The position numbers and the translations under genes were made by a program. Positions 1 through 7,040 of a DNA stretch of 32,523 nucleotides are shown one piece after another (the stretch's first letter is position 1; every line of letters begins with the position of its first letter). A model generated the notes under the pieces. It had not been told where the DNA came from. It saw only the letters and a list, made by a program, of their open reading frames with translations, and made no database searches. Source of the stretch: Pseudomonadota bacterium (lineage in GTDB: Bacteria; Pseudomonadota; Gammaproteobacteria; Steroidobacterales; MnTg04); NCBI GenBank assembly GCA_022560735.1, contig JADFSO010000029.1:1-32523 (forward strand), read 5' to 3'.

Positions 1-185
1 AGAGCATCGACGGCATCGAAGACGATACCGGTTTTGCCACCCACCTGCTCGAACAGGCTGGCGTCGCCGTCGTGCCCGGATCGGCGTTTTTTGCGCCCGG
101 CCACATCCGCATTTCATTCGCCACCAGCATGGCTGTGCTGGAAGATGCCATGGGACGGATCAAGGGCTGTGTCGAGGCCGACTAG
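1..185 (+). CDS. Class I/II aminotransferase, aspartate aminotransferase type (C-terminal end only)
   Basis: The reading frame is open from the left edge (first full codon at base 3) to TAG at 183-185, giving the last 60 residues of a PLP-dependent fold-type I aminotransferase. The segment GVAVVPGSAFFAPGHIRISF followed by ATS is the usual C-terminal signature of the AspB/aspartate aminotransferase group; its Arg (in IRISF) is the residue that binds the substrate alpha-carboxylate in this family. The N-terminal two thirds, including the PLP lysine, lie outside the window, so substrate specificity cannot be judged. In Pseudomonas a similar aminotransferase gene lies next to uvrB and tRNA genes, which fits tRNA-Asn following here. 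Confidence 0.85.
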   Translation, partial: SIDGIEDDTGFATHLLEQAGVAVVPGSAFFAPGHIRISFATSMAVLEDAMGRIKGCVEAD

Positions 186-237
186 GGGCTCCTGGCAGGC
201 TGGAAACGGCGGGCTATCGAGCCTGGCGTGTGGTACC

Positions 238-274
238 TTGACTGGCCGCGCCCGGTAGTGGAAAATGCGCGCCC
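238..274 (+). promoter_or_regulatory. Sigma-70 promoter of tRNA-Asn with GC-rich discriminator
   Basis: TTGACT at 238-243, a 17-nt spacer, then GAAAAT at 261-266 (4 of 6 to the -10 consensus), followed at once by the G/C-only stretch GCGCGCCC. A GC-rich discriminator behind a weak -10 is typical of stable-RNA promoters under stringent (ppGpp) control. The predicted start near 273 leaves a leader of about 20 nt before the tRNA. Confidence 0.6.
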
Positions 275-295
275 TGTGCCGACAAGCGCAGCAAT

Positions 296-371
296 TCCCC
301 GGTAGCTCAGTTGGTAGAGCGATTGACTGTTAATCAATTGGTCCGTGGTTCGAGTCCGCGCCGGGGAGCCA
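296..371 (+). tRNA. tRNA-Asn (anticodon GTT)
   Basis: This is a 76-nt cloverleaf. Acceptor TCCCCGG (296-302) pairs with CCGGGGA (361-367), followed by discriminator G368 and an encoded CCA (369-371). The anticodon stem ATTGA/TCAAT encloses the loop CTGTTAA with anticodon GTT at 329-331. The T-arm contains GGTTCGAGTCC. It decodes AAC/AAU. The 3' end of this gene is echoed twice downstream (525-539 and 2678-2697), which suggests its use as an integration target. Confidence 0.97.
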
Positions 372-381
372 TATTCCGAAA

Positions 382-406
382 AGCCCTCTACGTGAGGGCT
401 TTTTTT
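382..406 (+). terminator. Rho-independent terminator of tRNA-Asn
   Basis: Stem AGCCCTC (382-388) and GAGGGCT (394-400) with loop TACGT, followed by six T (401-406). It lies 10 nt after the tRNA CCA. Confidence 0.9.
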
Positions 407-524
407 ATTTGTTCAGTTACATACTTGATTCGCGCGGACCGACAAATGATTGCCCGAGTGATCCCGGCACTAAAGATCAATCCGCACTAACCAACGAAGT
501 AATCCCTGACATAGCGGGCGGATT

Positions 525-539
525 GCGCCGGGGGAGCCA
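525..539 (+). repeat. tRNA-Asn 3'-end remnant, copy 1
   Basis: GCGCCGGGGGAGCCA matches the tRNA-Asn 3' end (358-371) with one extra G. Like the genuine tRNA end, it is followed within about 12 nt by a strong hairpin (551-572). No other part of a tRNA can be drawn upstream. The likely origin is an attachment-site scar or a decayed tandem tRNA copy. Confidence 0.55.
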
Positions 540-550
540 CCATTCTGAAA

Positions 551-580
551 AAGGCCTTCAGCTGAAGGCCTTTCTCTTTT
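551..580 (+). terminator. Hairpin with T-rich tail behind tRNA remnant 1
   Basis: AAGGCCTTCA and its complement (551-572) form a perfect inverted repeat, followed by the T-rich tail TTCTCTTTT. It resembles a slightly imperfect intrinsic terminator and repeats the tRNA-end/terminator layout seen at 358-406. No intact gene precedes it. Confidence 0.45.
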
Positions 581-804
581 GGCGCAACAAACAGCCAATC
601 AATGACTGCTTTCGCCAGAAGCAGACATTCAAGCATCGCCAGTATCACCAGAATGACAGGCAGCAAACGGCCAAAAGCAGCCATGCGATCTCGACCCTAA
701 CCCAGAGGAGCGACGCCCCGCATGGGTGATGCGGCAGAGGTGGATCCAGCTTCAATATACTGTTAGTTATGGGTCACTATAGAAAATTATTGGAAAACTT
801 CACA

Positions 805-1326
805 ATGCGAAACATCAGTCTTAGCTGTTTGTTACTGTCACTATTATTCGTAGTCAACCCGACCTTGGCTGACAGTAATATCGCTGTACCAGACTTTGAA
901 CTGCTTGATCTGACTTTCAAATTATCCGATCCCAAAAAAGTGGCAGAAATTGATGCTCAAGACCAGAAGACAGTCGAACTAATTGAGACATTGCTCAGAG
1001 ATGGCATTACCAATACCGCAAGCTATACGCTCATACCAATTTCAACCGAAGCACGCAATGAAGCGGATAAAGGTGTCGGCTATCTGTTCGATTGTACCAG
1101 CTGTTCTGCTGAGCTAGGTCGTAACCATGATGCGGATTATATTCTGATCGGTCGTCTGCATAAACCGTCTTATCTGTTCTCCTATATCATCGTGCGAGTT
1201 ATCGATACACAGGCCAACAAGTTGATTAACGAGTTTCGAAGTGAAGTAAAAGGCAAGCCAAGCAAGTCTATTCCGGGGGCCATTGATAACTTGCTTATCA
1301 AAATCAACGAAACGATTCCCGACTAA
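805..1326 (+). CDS. DUF2380-type secreted protein
   Basis: 173 aa from the ATG at 805; an upstream in-frame ATG at 769 would add 12 polar residues before the signal peptide and is less likely. Residues 1-22 form a signal peptide (MRNISLSCLLLSLLFVVNPTLA, given here as positive n-region, Leu/Val core, then a TLA|DS cleavage site). The mature protein begins with IAVPDFELLDLT and later has DCTSCSAELGRNHDADYILIG and RVIDTQANK, the pattern I know from the DUF2380 family: a leading AVFDFEL strand, a CxxCxAELA helix and a terminal strand-helix unit. Function is unknown; the fold recalls periplasmic CsgG/TolB-N-like domains. It stands alone in the tRNA-proximal accessory region, with no recognisable partner. 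Family assignment is by eye. Confidence 0.7.
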   Translation: MRNISLSCLLLSLLFVVNPTLADSNIAVPDFELLDLTFKLSDPKKVAEIDAQDQKTVELIETLLRDGITNTASYTLIPISTEARNEADKGVGYLFDCTSCSAELGRNHDADYILIGRLHKPSYLFSYIIVRVIDTQANKLINEFRSEVKGKPSKSIPGAIDNLLIKINETIPD

Positions 1327-1484
1327 CGTGAAGTCGTTGCTCGCAAATCAGAATGATAGAAGGACCTGAATCTCATAATATTGACCTTGCTCGCTCAACT
1401 CGTAAGCTTCCCCAAAACCAGGACACCTCGAAGGTTAGCACCTGAATGACAGCTTCTGGCCAAGAGCGGACGTGTTTCTACTGC

Positions 1485-1509
1485 AATAAAAACCCCGCCT
1501 AAGCGGGGT
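1485..1509 (-). terminator. Rho-independent terminator for the DUF1097 unit
   Basis: Read on the minus strand, stem CCCCGC/GCGGGG (1493-1508, loop TTAG) is followed by TTTTTATT. It lies about 110 nt beyond the DUF1097 stop codon and would end that minus-strand transcript. On the plus strand no T run follows, so it does not serve the DUF2380 gene. Confidence 0.8.
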
Positions 1510-1618
1510 AAAGACTCAAGATTTTCTAATGGACACTCGGGAATTTTCGAATTGTTTTTTCTCTCGAGTAGTTATTATCAAATACAATAAATTGATAAAT
1601 TTTATTACTGGCTAATTG

Positions 1619-2137
1619 CTAGTCACCCTTTGCTAACATTCCTCCAAGTTTTCCAGATGCCAAGCCAAAGAAAGCACCGACGATCAATGAAGCTGTAATG
1701 ATAATGAGGGCATTGCTAAAATTAGCCCCAGTCAAAGCACCCATATCCAACGCGCCGTCGGTCTGGAGTAGATAAGCAGCTGTGGCAGCATAGCCGAAAA
1801 CACTGGCCGGGATGGAATCGAGCGCTGGGAGATGCGCAGCCAAGCACATTCCTAGGACCGTCGAACCAACGGCTATGGCCGCACCTACTGCCCCCAAACC
1901 CTCCAAAGGCGTACTCAGCAATATGATGGCCATTACCCACGCGCAAATAGCACCAAAGACATTACAGGTGATAGTTTTTTTGAGTGCTGCGGTATCACCG
2001 CCTATAGCGAAAAAGGTGGCCCAACCGATGAAAATGCCCCAAATCAGAATTATTCCTGCTAACGGACCTAATGCTAGATAGGTAGCGACGCCGCCAAGGA
2101 CCCCAATACTTATACAAAGTGCGATTAAACTAGTCAT
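1619..2137 (-). CDS. DUF1097 family inner-membrane protein (YcdZ-like)
   Basis: 172 aa, almost entirely hydrophobic, with about five membrane segments (roughly residues 3-26, 30-46, 58-75, 80-100 and 145-165). The segment IGWATFFAIGGDTAALKKTI followed by a Gly/Trp-rich helix, and LDSIPASVFGYAATAAY, match the DUF1097 family that includes E. coli YcdZ; the molecular function is not established. The ATG at 2135-2137 overlaps the last 8 nt of the 51-aa ORF upstream (2130-2285), which suggests translational coupling. Both lie behind a probable c-di-GMP-I riboswitch. A terminator at 1485-1509 closes the unit. Confidence 0.8.
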   Translation of the reverse strand: MTSLIALCISIGVLGGVATYLALGPLAGIILIWGIFIGWATFFAIGGDTAALKKTITCNVFGAICAWVMAIILLSTPLEGLGAVGAAIAVGSTVLGMCLAAHLPALDSIPASVFGYAATAAYLLQTDGALDMGALTGANFSNALIIITASLIVGAFFGLASGKLGGMLAKGD

Positions 2138-2285
2138 ATGATTTTTCTCCCTTTTTACCAGTTAATGGACCATTTTGATGGTCGGTTGTAAAACGATCAT
2201 TGCTTTGTATTGCCGCCCAGACAGGCGCCAGAACACCAGCGGTGAACGCCAACCCAGCTGCCCGTTTACTTCTTATCTGATTCAT
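2130..2285 (-). CDS. 51-aa small protein upstream of and overlapping DUF1097
   Basis: This short frame runs from ATG (2283-2285) to TAG (2130-2132). It is preceded by GGGAG (2294-2298) with an 8-nt spacer, a better ribosome-binding site than that of most neighbours. The product starts MNQIRSKRAAGLAFTAGVLA: a basic N-terminus, then one short hydrophobic segment (about residues 9-26) ending in APVWAAI, then a polar tail. It could be a single-span membrane peptide or have a cleaved signal (WAA). Its stop overlaps the DUF1097 start by 8 nt, so it may act as a coupled leader or as a partner protein. I know no family for it. The good ribosome-binding site, overlap and riboswitch context argue that it is translated. 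Confidence 0.55.
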   Translation of the reverse strand: MNQIRSKRAAGLAFTAGVLAPVWAAIQSNDRFTTDHQNGPLTGKKGEKSYD

Positions 2286-2299
2286 TGATTTTACTCCCA

Positions 2300-2390
2300 T
2301 GCCAGGCGCTTTTCGCGACTTGTCTGAGGAAGCGAGGGCCCGTGGCTTTCCGTCCCCGTCTTTAGGCAGGTTTGGCTTTGTCGTTTATAT
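2300..2390 (-). promoter_or_regulatory. Probable cyclic di-GMP-I (GEMM) riboswitch
   Basis: On the minus strand the leader of the 51-aa ORF/DUF1097 unit contains ACGACAAAGCCAAACC (ending at 2369), a short stem-loop with TAAA in its loop, GGGGACGGAAAGCC (2344-2357) and then ACGGGCCC. This is the order and spacing of the GEMM core (GGGCAAACC, GAAA loop, GGGACGCAAAGCC). Both deviations, G to C in the first block and C to G in the third, fall at positions I recall as the pair G21-C46 in the V. cholerae Vc2 aptamer, so they would be compensatory. The guanine corresponding to G20, associated with c-di-GMP preference, is kept. A second stem CGCTT/AAGCG follows. The 3' closing segment is less typical. 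CTTCC (2328-2332) can pair with the GGGAG ribosome-binding site, which suggests control of translation. Confidence 0.6.
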
Positions 2391-2677
2391 TGTGCCGTGA
2401 ACGTATCACCAGGACGCCCCCGCCGCAATTTGACATCGACATTATTGCCCACCTCGGTGCGTCGCATCCTTGTTAATTGCGACGTCCGCTGGTCATCAGC
2501 GGCCCCTCACGACTCCACCATCCCAACGGCCGCTTTGGGTCACTTTCTGCCTGTCGGCATTCTACCAACTAATAGGCCGCTATCGGGAGCAAAGCCGACA
2601 TTCCAAGGAATCCTCGCAGGCCGAATTCTGCACCTTAATCATGGGATATTGATGGAATGCTCCCAGTGTCCAGATTT

Positions 2678-2697
2678 GTCCGACCCGGGGAGCCATA
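2678..2697 (+). repeat. tRNA-Asn 3'-end remnant, copy 2
   Basis: This 20-nt stretch matches 354-373 (T-arm end, acceptor 3' strand, CCA and two flanking bases) at 18 of 20 positions; the two adjacent mismatches are at 2683-2684. A hairpin follows at once (2702-2729), as after the true tRNA. Together with copy 1 it brackets the DUF2380/DUF1097 region, consistent with attachment-site scars. Confidence 0.6.
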
Positions 2698-2701
2698 CAA
2701 G

Positions 2702-2729
2702 ATAAGGCCGAGAGCAATCTCGGCCTTAT
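2702..2729. other. Strong hairpin behind tRNA remnant 2
   Basis: ATAAGGCCGAGA (2702-2713) and its exact complement (2718-2729) flank the loop GCAA, giving a 12-bp stem. No T run follows on either strand, so it may be a decayed terminator. It occupies the same position relative to the tRNA end as the functional terminator at 382-406. Confidence 0.6.
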
Positions 2730-2782
2730 CTCCTACGGCTGCCTCGATCGCCGTTTGATTGCCATCATGCCGCCTGTGGCAA

Positions 2783-2809
2783 CAAAAAAAACCCTGTCGG
2801 AGACAGGGC
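2783..2809 (-). terminator. Rho-independent terminator for the PEP-CTERM gene
   Basis: On the minus strand, stem CCCTGTC/GACAGGG (2792-2808, 3-nt loop) is followed by eight T. It lies about 35 nt beyond the TAA that ends the PEP-CTERM frame (2844-2846), which supports that stop as the natural gene end. Confidence 0.85.
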
Positions 2810-2843
2810 TTTAGAGGGATGGAATTGCGACTGATTGTTGTTG

Positions 2844-3508
2844 TTATTTGATTTTCCGGCGTCGTGCCAGACCAAAACCGATCAGGCCGAGGCCCAATAG
2901 CGCAGCGGTTGCCGGTTCCGGAACTCTTGCGTTTTTCGCATATATGCGAAATGGGAGATATCCGGACAAGAAAAATCGCTTGAATCTACTGATAACTGTA
3001 TACAACCCGCACCGTCACCATTTGCGACCCAGGCAATAAGCCAGGTTCCCATGTCCGATGTGGCGCTGGAACCATCAAATAGCCAGGCAGCAAAGCCGGG
3101 GGAATTGGCCGCCTTGATAACAATTATGAACGCATCCGCGCTAAACAGACTCGAATCGTAAGACCATGTGCCGGAATCCGCGGGGAGGCCGCCGTCACCG
3201 GTTATCGACAGTCCGATATTCGCGCCTGAATAAACCAAAGAGCCATTTTCTGCATCAACCTTGGAGATAAAGTCAAACACCATGGTGCCGACCATCAGGC
3301 CGTCTCCGCTGGGTCCTGGATCATTCCCGGAGAAAGTGCCGAAACAATTTGTTGGGTTACCGTTGTTTCCCGTCAAATCTCCTGTAGAAATAGCGCGGCT
3401 GTCACCGCCATTACAACTCATGTCATCTAGCAAGAGCGGCACGCCAAACGCGGCTGGGCTTAGCCCGTAAAGCCCAAACATCACCAACAAACCAATGACT
3501 TTTTTCAA
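2844..3508 (-). CDS. PEP-CTERM sorting-domain protein with displaced C-terminal frame
   Basis: The frame starts at TTG (3506-3508), with GGAG 8 nt upstream. It encodes a signal peptide (MKKVIGLLVMFGLYGLSPAAFG) and a ~180-residue secreted domain rich in Gly, Ser and Asp, with four cysteines (one in DDMSCNGGD). In this frame translation ends at 2882 with an unrelated tail. Re-reading one A in the AAAAA run (plus-strand T at 2932-2936) instead gives VPEPATAALLGLGLIGFGLA followed by RRRKIK and TAA at 2844-2846. That is a perfect PEP-CTERM tripartite signal: PEP motif, membrane helix, basic tail. Such tails are processed by exosortase (EpsH/XrtA types) and are common in exopolysaccharide producers. 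The cause may be a homopolymer sequencing error, a true mutation or slippage. An 18-bp palindrome overlaps the A run. Confidence 0.75.
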
Positions 3509-3873
3509 TCCGCCAACTCCAATGAAATGCCTGATTTTCCTGTCTGCTTCGTTCTGTCTGCTTTTTTGAACTCAAACATTCAAAATACCAGGCTAAATAA
3601 AGCAATTAACATGCCAGAATCATAACTTATTGTTTTAATAAAGCTTTATATTCTTTGTGTGTAGAAACAAGCTGGGAATGTAAGAAATTTCGACGGTCGC
3701 AAAATACTGCCAGCCCTTGCTATGACGAGCCTCGTGCGCATCAGTGGGCGATATTTCCTAACAGGTGCGGGTCGATTCAGGCAATCGATCCAAGTGAGAC
3801 CAATTATTTCTTATTTTTCAACCACTTCAAACATAATATGAATCTGTTTTCAGGTTAGCCAATGCAGAATCGG
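3509..3873. other. Gene-free AT-rich interval between the PEP-CTERM gene and galU
   Basis: This 365-nt stretch lies upstream of the PEP-CTERM gene and downstream of galU. Its short open frames have no ribosome-binding site, no coding bias and no recognisable product. I see no convincing terminator for galU and no sigma-54 promoter element (GG-N10-GC context) of the kind described for some PEP-CTERM genes. It marks the boundary between the accessory stretch and the conserved backbone. Confidence 0.5.
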
Positions 3874-4764
3874 CTATTCCTGTCCGCGATCCTTGATCAG
3901 TTCTTCGAGATAGCGCCTGAACCCGGCGCCCAACTCTGGATGCTTGAGCGCGTATTCCACCGTCGCTTCCAGGTAACCCAGTTTGTTGCCGCAATCGTAG
4001 CGCTTGCCGTCATAACGATAGGCGAATACCGGTTCCTCGGTCATCAGGCCGGCGATCCCGTCGGTTAGCTGAATTTCTCCACCCGCTCCCCTGCCGGTAT
4101 TCGCCAGTTGCCTGAAGATGGCCGGCGTCAGCAGGTAGCGCCCGACGACGCCGAGATTGGATGGCGCCTGGTCCGGCGCCGGCTTTTCCACGATGCGCTT
4201 GATGCGCGTTATTTTCTCGCCGGCGTCCTCGACCTCGACGATACCGTACCGATCGGTCTGGTCTGCAGGCACGGGCTGCACGCCGATGATGCTGCCCTCA
4301 CAGCTTGCAAAGGCTTCCTGCATTTGCGCCAGGCAAGGGACTTCGGCATCTATCAGGTCGTCCGCGAGATGCACGTAGAACGGTTCATCGCCGACCAGGT
4401 CACGGGCGCACAATACGGCGTGCCCCAGGCCAAGCGGCGCGCTCTGCCGGACATAAATACAGGTTGCGGAATCCGGAATGATATCGCGGATTGCCTGCAA
4501 CAACTCCGGCTTGTCCTGCTCCTTTAGCGCCGCTTCGAGTTCATGGTCGCGGTCAAAATGATCCTCGATCGCCCGCTTGCTGCTCCCGGTGACAAAAATC
4601 AGCCGCTCGGCGCCTGCCGCCAGCGCCTCTTCGACCGCGTACTGGATCAGTGGTTTGTCCACCACCGGCAACATTTCTTTTGGACTGGCCTTGGTCGCCG
4701 GCAAAAACCGGGTTCCCCGGCCCGCTACCGGAAAAACTACTGTCCTGACTGTTTTGCTCACCAT
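3874..4764 (-). CDS. galU: UTP--glucose-1-phosphate uridylyltransferase
   Basis: 296 aa from the ATG at 4762-4764. Upstream in-frame ATGs exist, but this start gives [20 protein letters not shown], which matches the family N-terminus. The enzyme makes UDP-glucose from UTP and glucose-1-phosphate in the cytoplasm, supplying LPS, exopolysaccharide and osmoprotectant synthesis. Visible motifs are the nucleotide-binding [20 protein letters not shown] (residues about 15-34), [21 protein letters not shown], the metal-binding LADD, RIVEKP and [12 protein letters not shown] near the end. Length is normal. It is the last gene of the long minus-strand block, about 100 nt beyond the ComEA-type gene. Confidence 0.97.
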   Translation of the reverse strand: MVSKTVRTVVFPVAGRGTRFLPATKASPKEMLPVVDKPLIQYAVEEALAAGAERLIFVTGSSKRAIEDHFDRDHELEAALKEQDKPELLQAIRDIIPDSATCIYVRQSAPLGLGHAVLCARDLVGDEPFYVHLADDLIDAEVPCLAQMQEAFASCEGSIIGVQPVPADQTDRYGIVEVEDAGEKITRIKRIVEKPAPDQAPSNLGVVGRYLLTPAIFRQLANTGRGAGGEIQLTDGIAGLMTEEPVFAYRYDGKRYDCGNKLGYLEATVEYALKHPELGAGFRRYLEELIKDRGQE

Positions 4765-4867
4765 CGACCGCCCGTTCCGCATCCCGGACGCGATCATAAC
4801 CCAGCAGGTGGCGGTCTGGAATCCAGCCGGTCAAACGGGACCGCCCGGCCCCGCCCAACCAGGCCGG

Positions 4868-5155
4868 CTATTTCTTTTTCGCTGCTTCTTTCTTGCTGCC
4901 CAGCAAAATGTTCTCGCGATTTTTCTCGATGGTCGCCTTGCCGATGCCTTTGACCTTGGCCAGGTCATCGGCCGTCTTGAACGCGCCGTGAGAGTCCCGG
5001 TACGCCACGATCAATGCGGCCTTGCTGATGCCGACACCGTTGAGTTCCCTGGCCAGCGTCTCCGCATCGGCCGTATTGATGTTGACCGGCCCCGCCAGTA
5101 GCGGAAAGCTGCAAATCGCGGCCAGCAAAGCGATAATCAGATGTGCTCTTTTCAT
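4868..5155 (-). CDS. ComEA-type helix-hairpin-helix protein
   Basis: 95 aa from the ATG at 5153-5155, which has a consensus AGGAGG (5164-5169) 8 nt upstream; longer upstream starts lack one. Residues 1-22 form a signal peptide ending in LLAGP. The rest is one helix-hairpin-helix DNA-binding domain: VNINTADAETLARELNGVGI, the GISKA hairpin, a second helix pair with KVKGIGKATIEKN, and a Lys-rich tail. Proteins of this type bind double-stranded DNA in the periplasm during natural transformation (ComEA); many proteobacteria carry such short copies. No other competence gene is in the window, so a role in DNA uptake is inference. Confidence 0.88.
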   Translation of the reverse strand: MKRAHLIIALLAAICSFPLLAGPVNINTADAETLARELNGVGISKAALIVAYRDSHGAFKTADDLAKVKGIGKATIEKNRENILLGSKKEAAKKK

Positions 5156-5357
5156 TGCTCGATCCTCCTGATGAATCTTGCGCATGACCTGGATGTCATG
5201 CCGGGCAGTTGTCGCCCGCCTTTGCCGAAACAACTCGGCGAGAACAAGCTAACGCGCGGGCATGTGCAGTGCAGTTGGATAATCTGCCGGGTGCAGCCAG
5301 TTAGTCCGGAACACGGTTTGAAATGCCGCGATAGATTGGCCCGGAGCCGGGCAGGTC

Positions 5358-6536
5358 TTAGGTCTGAATACTAAAACTCGTGTTGGGCCGCATGGTGTCC
5401 CACTTTTTACAGCTCGGACACTTCCAGTACAGGTGAACGCCGATGTAACCGCATTGATTGCACTGGTACATGCGGCCATCGGCGGAAGTCTTGCGCAGGA
5501 TCCCGGCTACCCGCCGCAGCATGTCGGGGTTCGCAACAATTTTGTCCGAGCTCATCTGAAAAACGGCGAACCACTCGCGAAACGCGTCATTCTTTGCCAG
5601 GTACTCACGCAGGCATTCCTTGATCACCGGGTAATCGAGTATATCGTCCATGATCGCCGCGTAAGCGATCGCGGTCCTGTTCTTTAGCCCTTTTTTCGCC
5701 AGCGCCCGGAGCGCCTTGTCCAGGTCGGCGGCTGCGCCCGTCGCCTCGTAACAGGACAACAGCCGGGGCAACACTTCGGCAACGAATTCGGGGTCTCGGT
5801 CGAGAAGCTTTCGATAAAGCCTGATCGCCAACTGGTAATCTTTCGCATCAAGAGCAATATCGGCACGCATCAGCATCGCACGCGGATTGTCCTTGTGTAT
5901 CTGTTTCGATCGGCGCAGCCTTCGCCTGGCCTTCTCGGTCTGTCCCTCATCGATACAAAGCTGCGCGAGTTCGCAATAGTAGTGCGCGATTACCGGCGCC
6001 TGGCCACCCACTTTCCCGGCCTCCAGCTCACGCCTGGTTTCTATCGCCCTTCGCCATTCCTGCTCCAGCTCATAAATTGACACCAACCGCTTCAACGCGG
6101 TCTCCCTGAATAACTCAAACTGGCGTAATTCCAGGAAGTTTTGCTCGGCACGATCCAGCAGACCTGCGTGCATGAAATCATCGCCAAGAGCGAGCACCGC
6201 ATGCGCCCGGTGTTCGATAGAAAGCTCTTCCCTTTTCAGCAGGTTCTCGTGAATCCTGATGGCGCGATCGACCTCGCCCCGGCGCCTGAACAAATTGCCC
6301 AGCGCAAAATGGGTCGCGACCGTTTCGGTATCCATTTCCGCGATTCGCAAAAATACTTCGAGCGCTTTGTCGGGCTGCTGGTTGAGCAGGAAATTGAGGC
6401 CCTTTGAATAACTCGCGCTGAGCTTCTGTTCGCGCGGCTCTTTTTTGTGACCCGGGTAGTAGGTTGCAAATGCCCAGCCAACAGCCGCGGCAATGACAAA
6501 AAGGCTGGCAAGTAGCAGTGTGGATTCAGTCAGCAT
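5358..6536 (-). CDS. lapB: Lipopolysaccharide assembly protein B
   Basis: 392 aa, the usual length. An N-terminal membrane helix (about residues 5-24) anchors a long cytoplasmic array of TPR-like helices (residues about 40-345; for example NFLLNQQPDKALEVFLRIAE). It ends in a rubredoxin-like metal knuckle with Cys at about 359, 362, 373 and 376 (CNQCGY...CPSCKKWDT). In E. coli LapB (YciM) works with FtsH to set LpxC levels and so balances LPS against phospholipid. It follows lapA by 26 nt, as in most gammaproteobacteria, so the two are probably co-transcribed. Confidence 0.96.
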   Translation of the reverse strand: MLTESTLLLASLFVIAAAVGWAFATYYPGHKKEPREQKLSASYSKGLNFLLNQQPDKALEVFLRIAEMDTETVATHFALGNLFRRRGEVDRAIRIHENLLKREELSIEHRAHAVLALGDDFMHAGLLDRAEQNFLELRQFELFRETALKRLVSIYELEQEWRRAIETRRELEAGKVGGQAPVIAHYYCELAQLCIDEGQTEKARRRLRRSKQIHKDNPRAMLMRADIALDAKDYQLAIRLYRKLLDRDPEFVAEVLPRLLSCYEATGAAADLDKALRALAKKGLKNRTAIAYAAIMDDILDYPVIKECLREYLAKNDAFREWFAVFQMSSDKIVANPDMLRRVAGILRKTSADGRMYQCNQCGYIGVHLYWKCPSCKKWDTMRPNTSFSIQT

Positions 6537-6562
6537 CGCCGGTTCTGGCCAAAAAAGCCGCT

Positions 6563-6895
6563 TCAGTCACGTTTTTCGCGTTGCGGACTCGATGATCCGC
6601 CACCCGTCCCCGCTAATGACATGGTCCGCAGGTTTTCGATTTCCTTTTCCGCAAGCAACAGCGAACGGCGTAATGTCCTGCGTTGCGCCAGCATGCGAAA
6701 AATCATGAAAGAGGCGCTAAGCAAGCCGAGTATCCAGCCGAGCGCCAGGCAGACGACAAGAACCAGGGTCAAGGGCACCTGGATTTCACCAAAAGCCAAA
6801 TCGAGAGGAATAACGGCAGGATTCAGGCTGGCGAAAAACGCCGCGAACGCGCCAACCGCCAGGACCAGGAAAATTACGATAATTCTGCGCAACAT
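6563..6895 (-). CDS. lapA: Lipopolysaccharide assembly protein A (DUF1049)
   Basis: 110 aa with two membrane helices (about residues 3-22 and 41-65) joined by the conserved LNPAVIPLDLAFGEIQVPLT loop. A cytoplasmic basic coiled region (RRTLRRSLLLAEKEIENLR) and a polar Ser/Gly tail follow. This is the LapA (YciS) layout. It lies directly upstream of lapB and downstream of ihfB, the order also seen in Pseudomonas. Confidence 0.93.
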   Translation of the reverse strand: MLRRIIVIFLVLAVGAFAAFFASLNPAVIPLDLAFGEIQVPLTLVLVVCLALGWILGLLSASFMIFRMLAQRRTLRRSLLLAEKEIENLRTMSLAGTGGGSSSPQREKRD

Positions 6896-7040
6896 GATCT
6901 GTGTCTGTCTGTCTTCAGAACGCTATTTAACAACAATAACGGGGAAACCGCAGCAGCAGTCGAAAAAAATCCGCGGGGCAGTTTGCGACAAAAACCGCCG
7001 CGGCCCGGATTGTGCCGCATGAGGGTCTTGCAACAGCCTG

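Noticed and set aside
487..684. 65-aa minus-strand ORF starting with a hydrophobic stretch (MAAFGRLLPVILVILAMLEC)
   Set aside because: The N-terminal half could be a membrane helix, but the second half reads through the 551-572 hairpin and the tRNA remnant and there is no clear ribosome-binding site. Possibly a decayed gene end; not supported enough to call.
409..729. 106-aa plus-strand ORF
   Set aside because: Runs through the tRNA remnant and hairpin; no ribosome-binding site or coding signature.
2397..2705. 102-aa plus-strand ORF
   Set aside because: Begins opposite the riboswitch and ends in the tRNA remnant and hairpin; low-complexity composition and no family resemblance.
3655..3858. 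67-aa ORF between the PEP-CTERM gene and galU
   Set aside because: No ribosome-binding site, no recognisable domain, random composition.
372..3873. Integrase, transposase or insertion-sequence ends expected for a tRNA-linked island
   Set aside because: None is visible on either strand; only the tRNA-end repeats remain, so no mobile element is annotated.
3509..3873. Second GEMM riboswitch or sigma-54 promoter upstream of the PEP-CTERM gene
   Set aside because: No GCAAAGCC/GGAAAGCC core and no GG...GC promoter element could be found on the minus strand.
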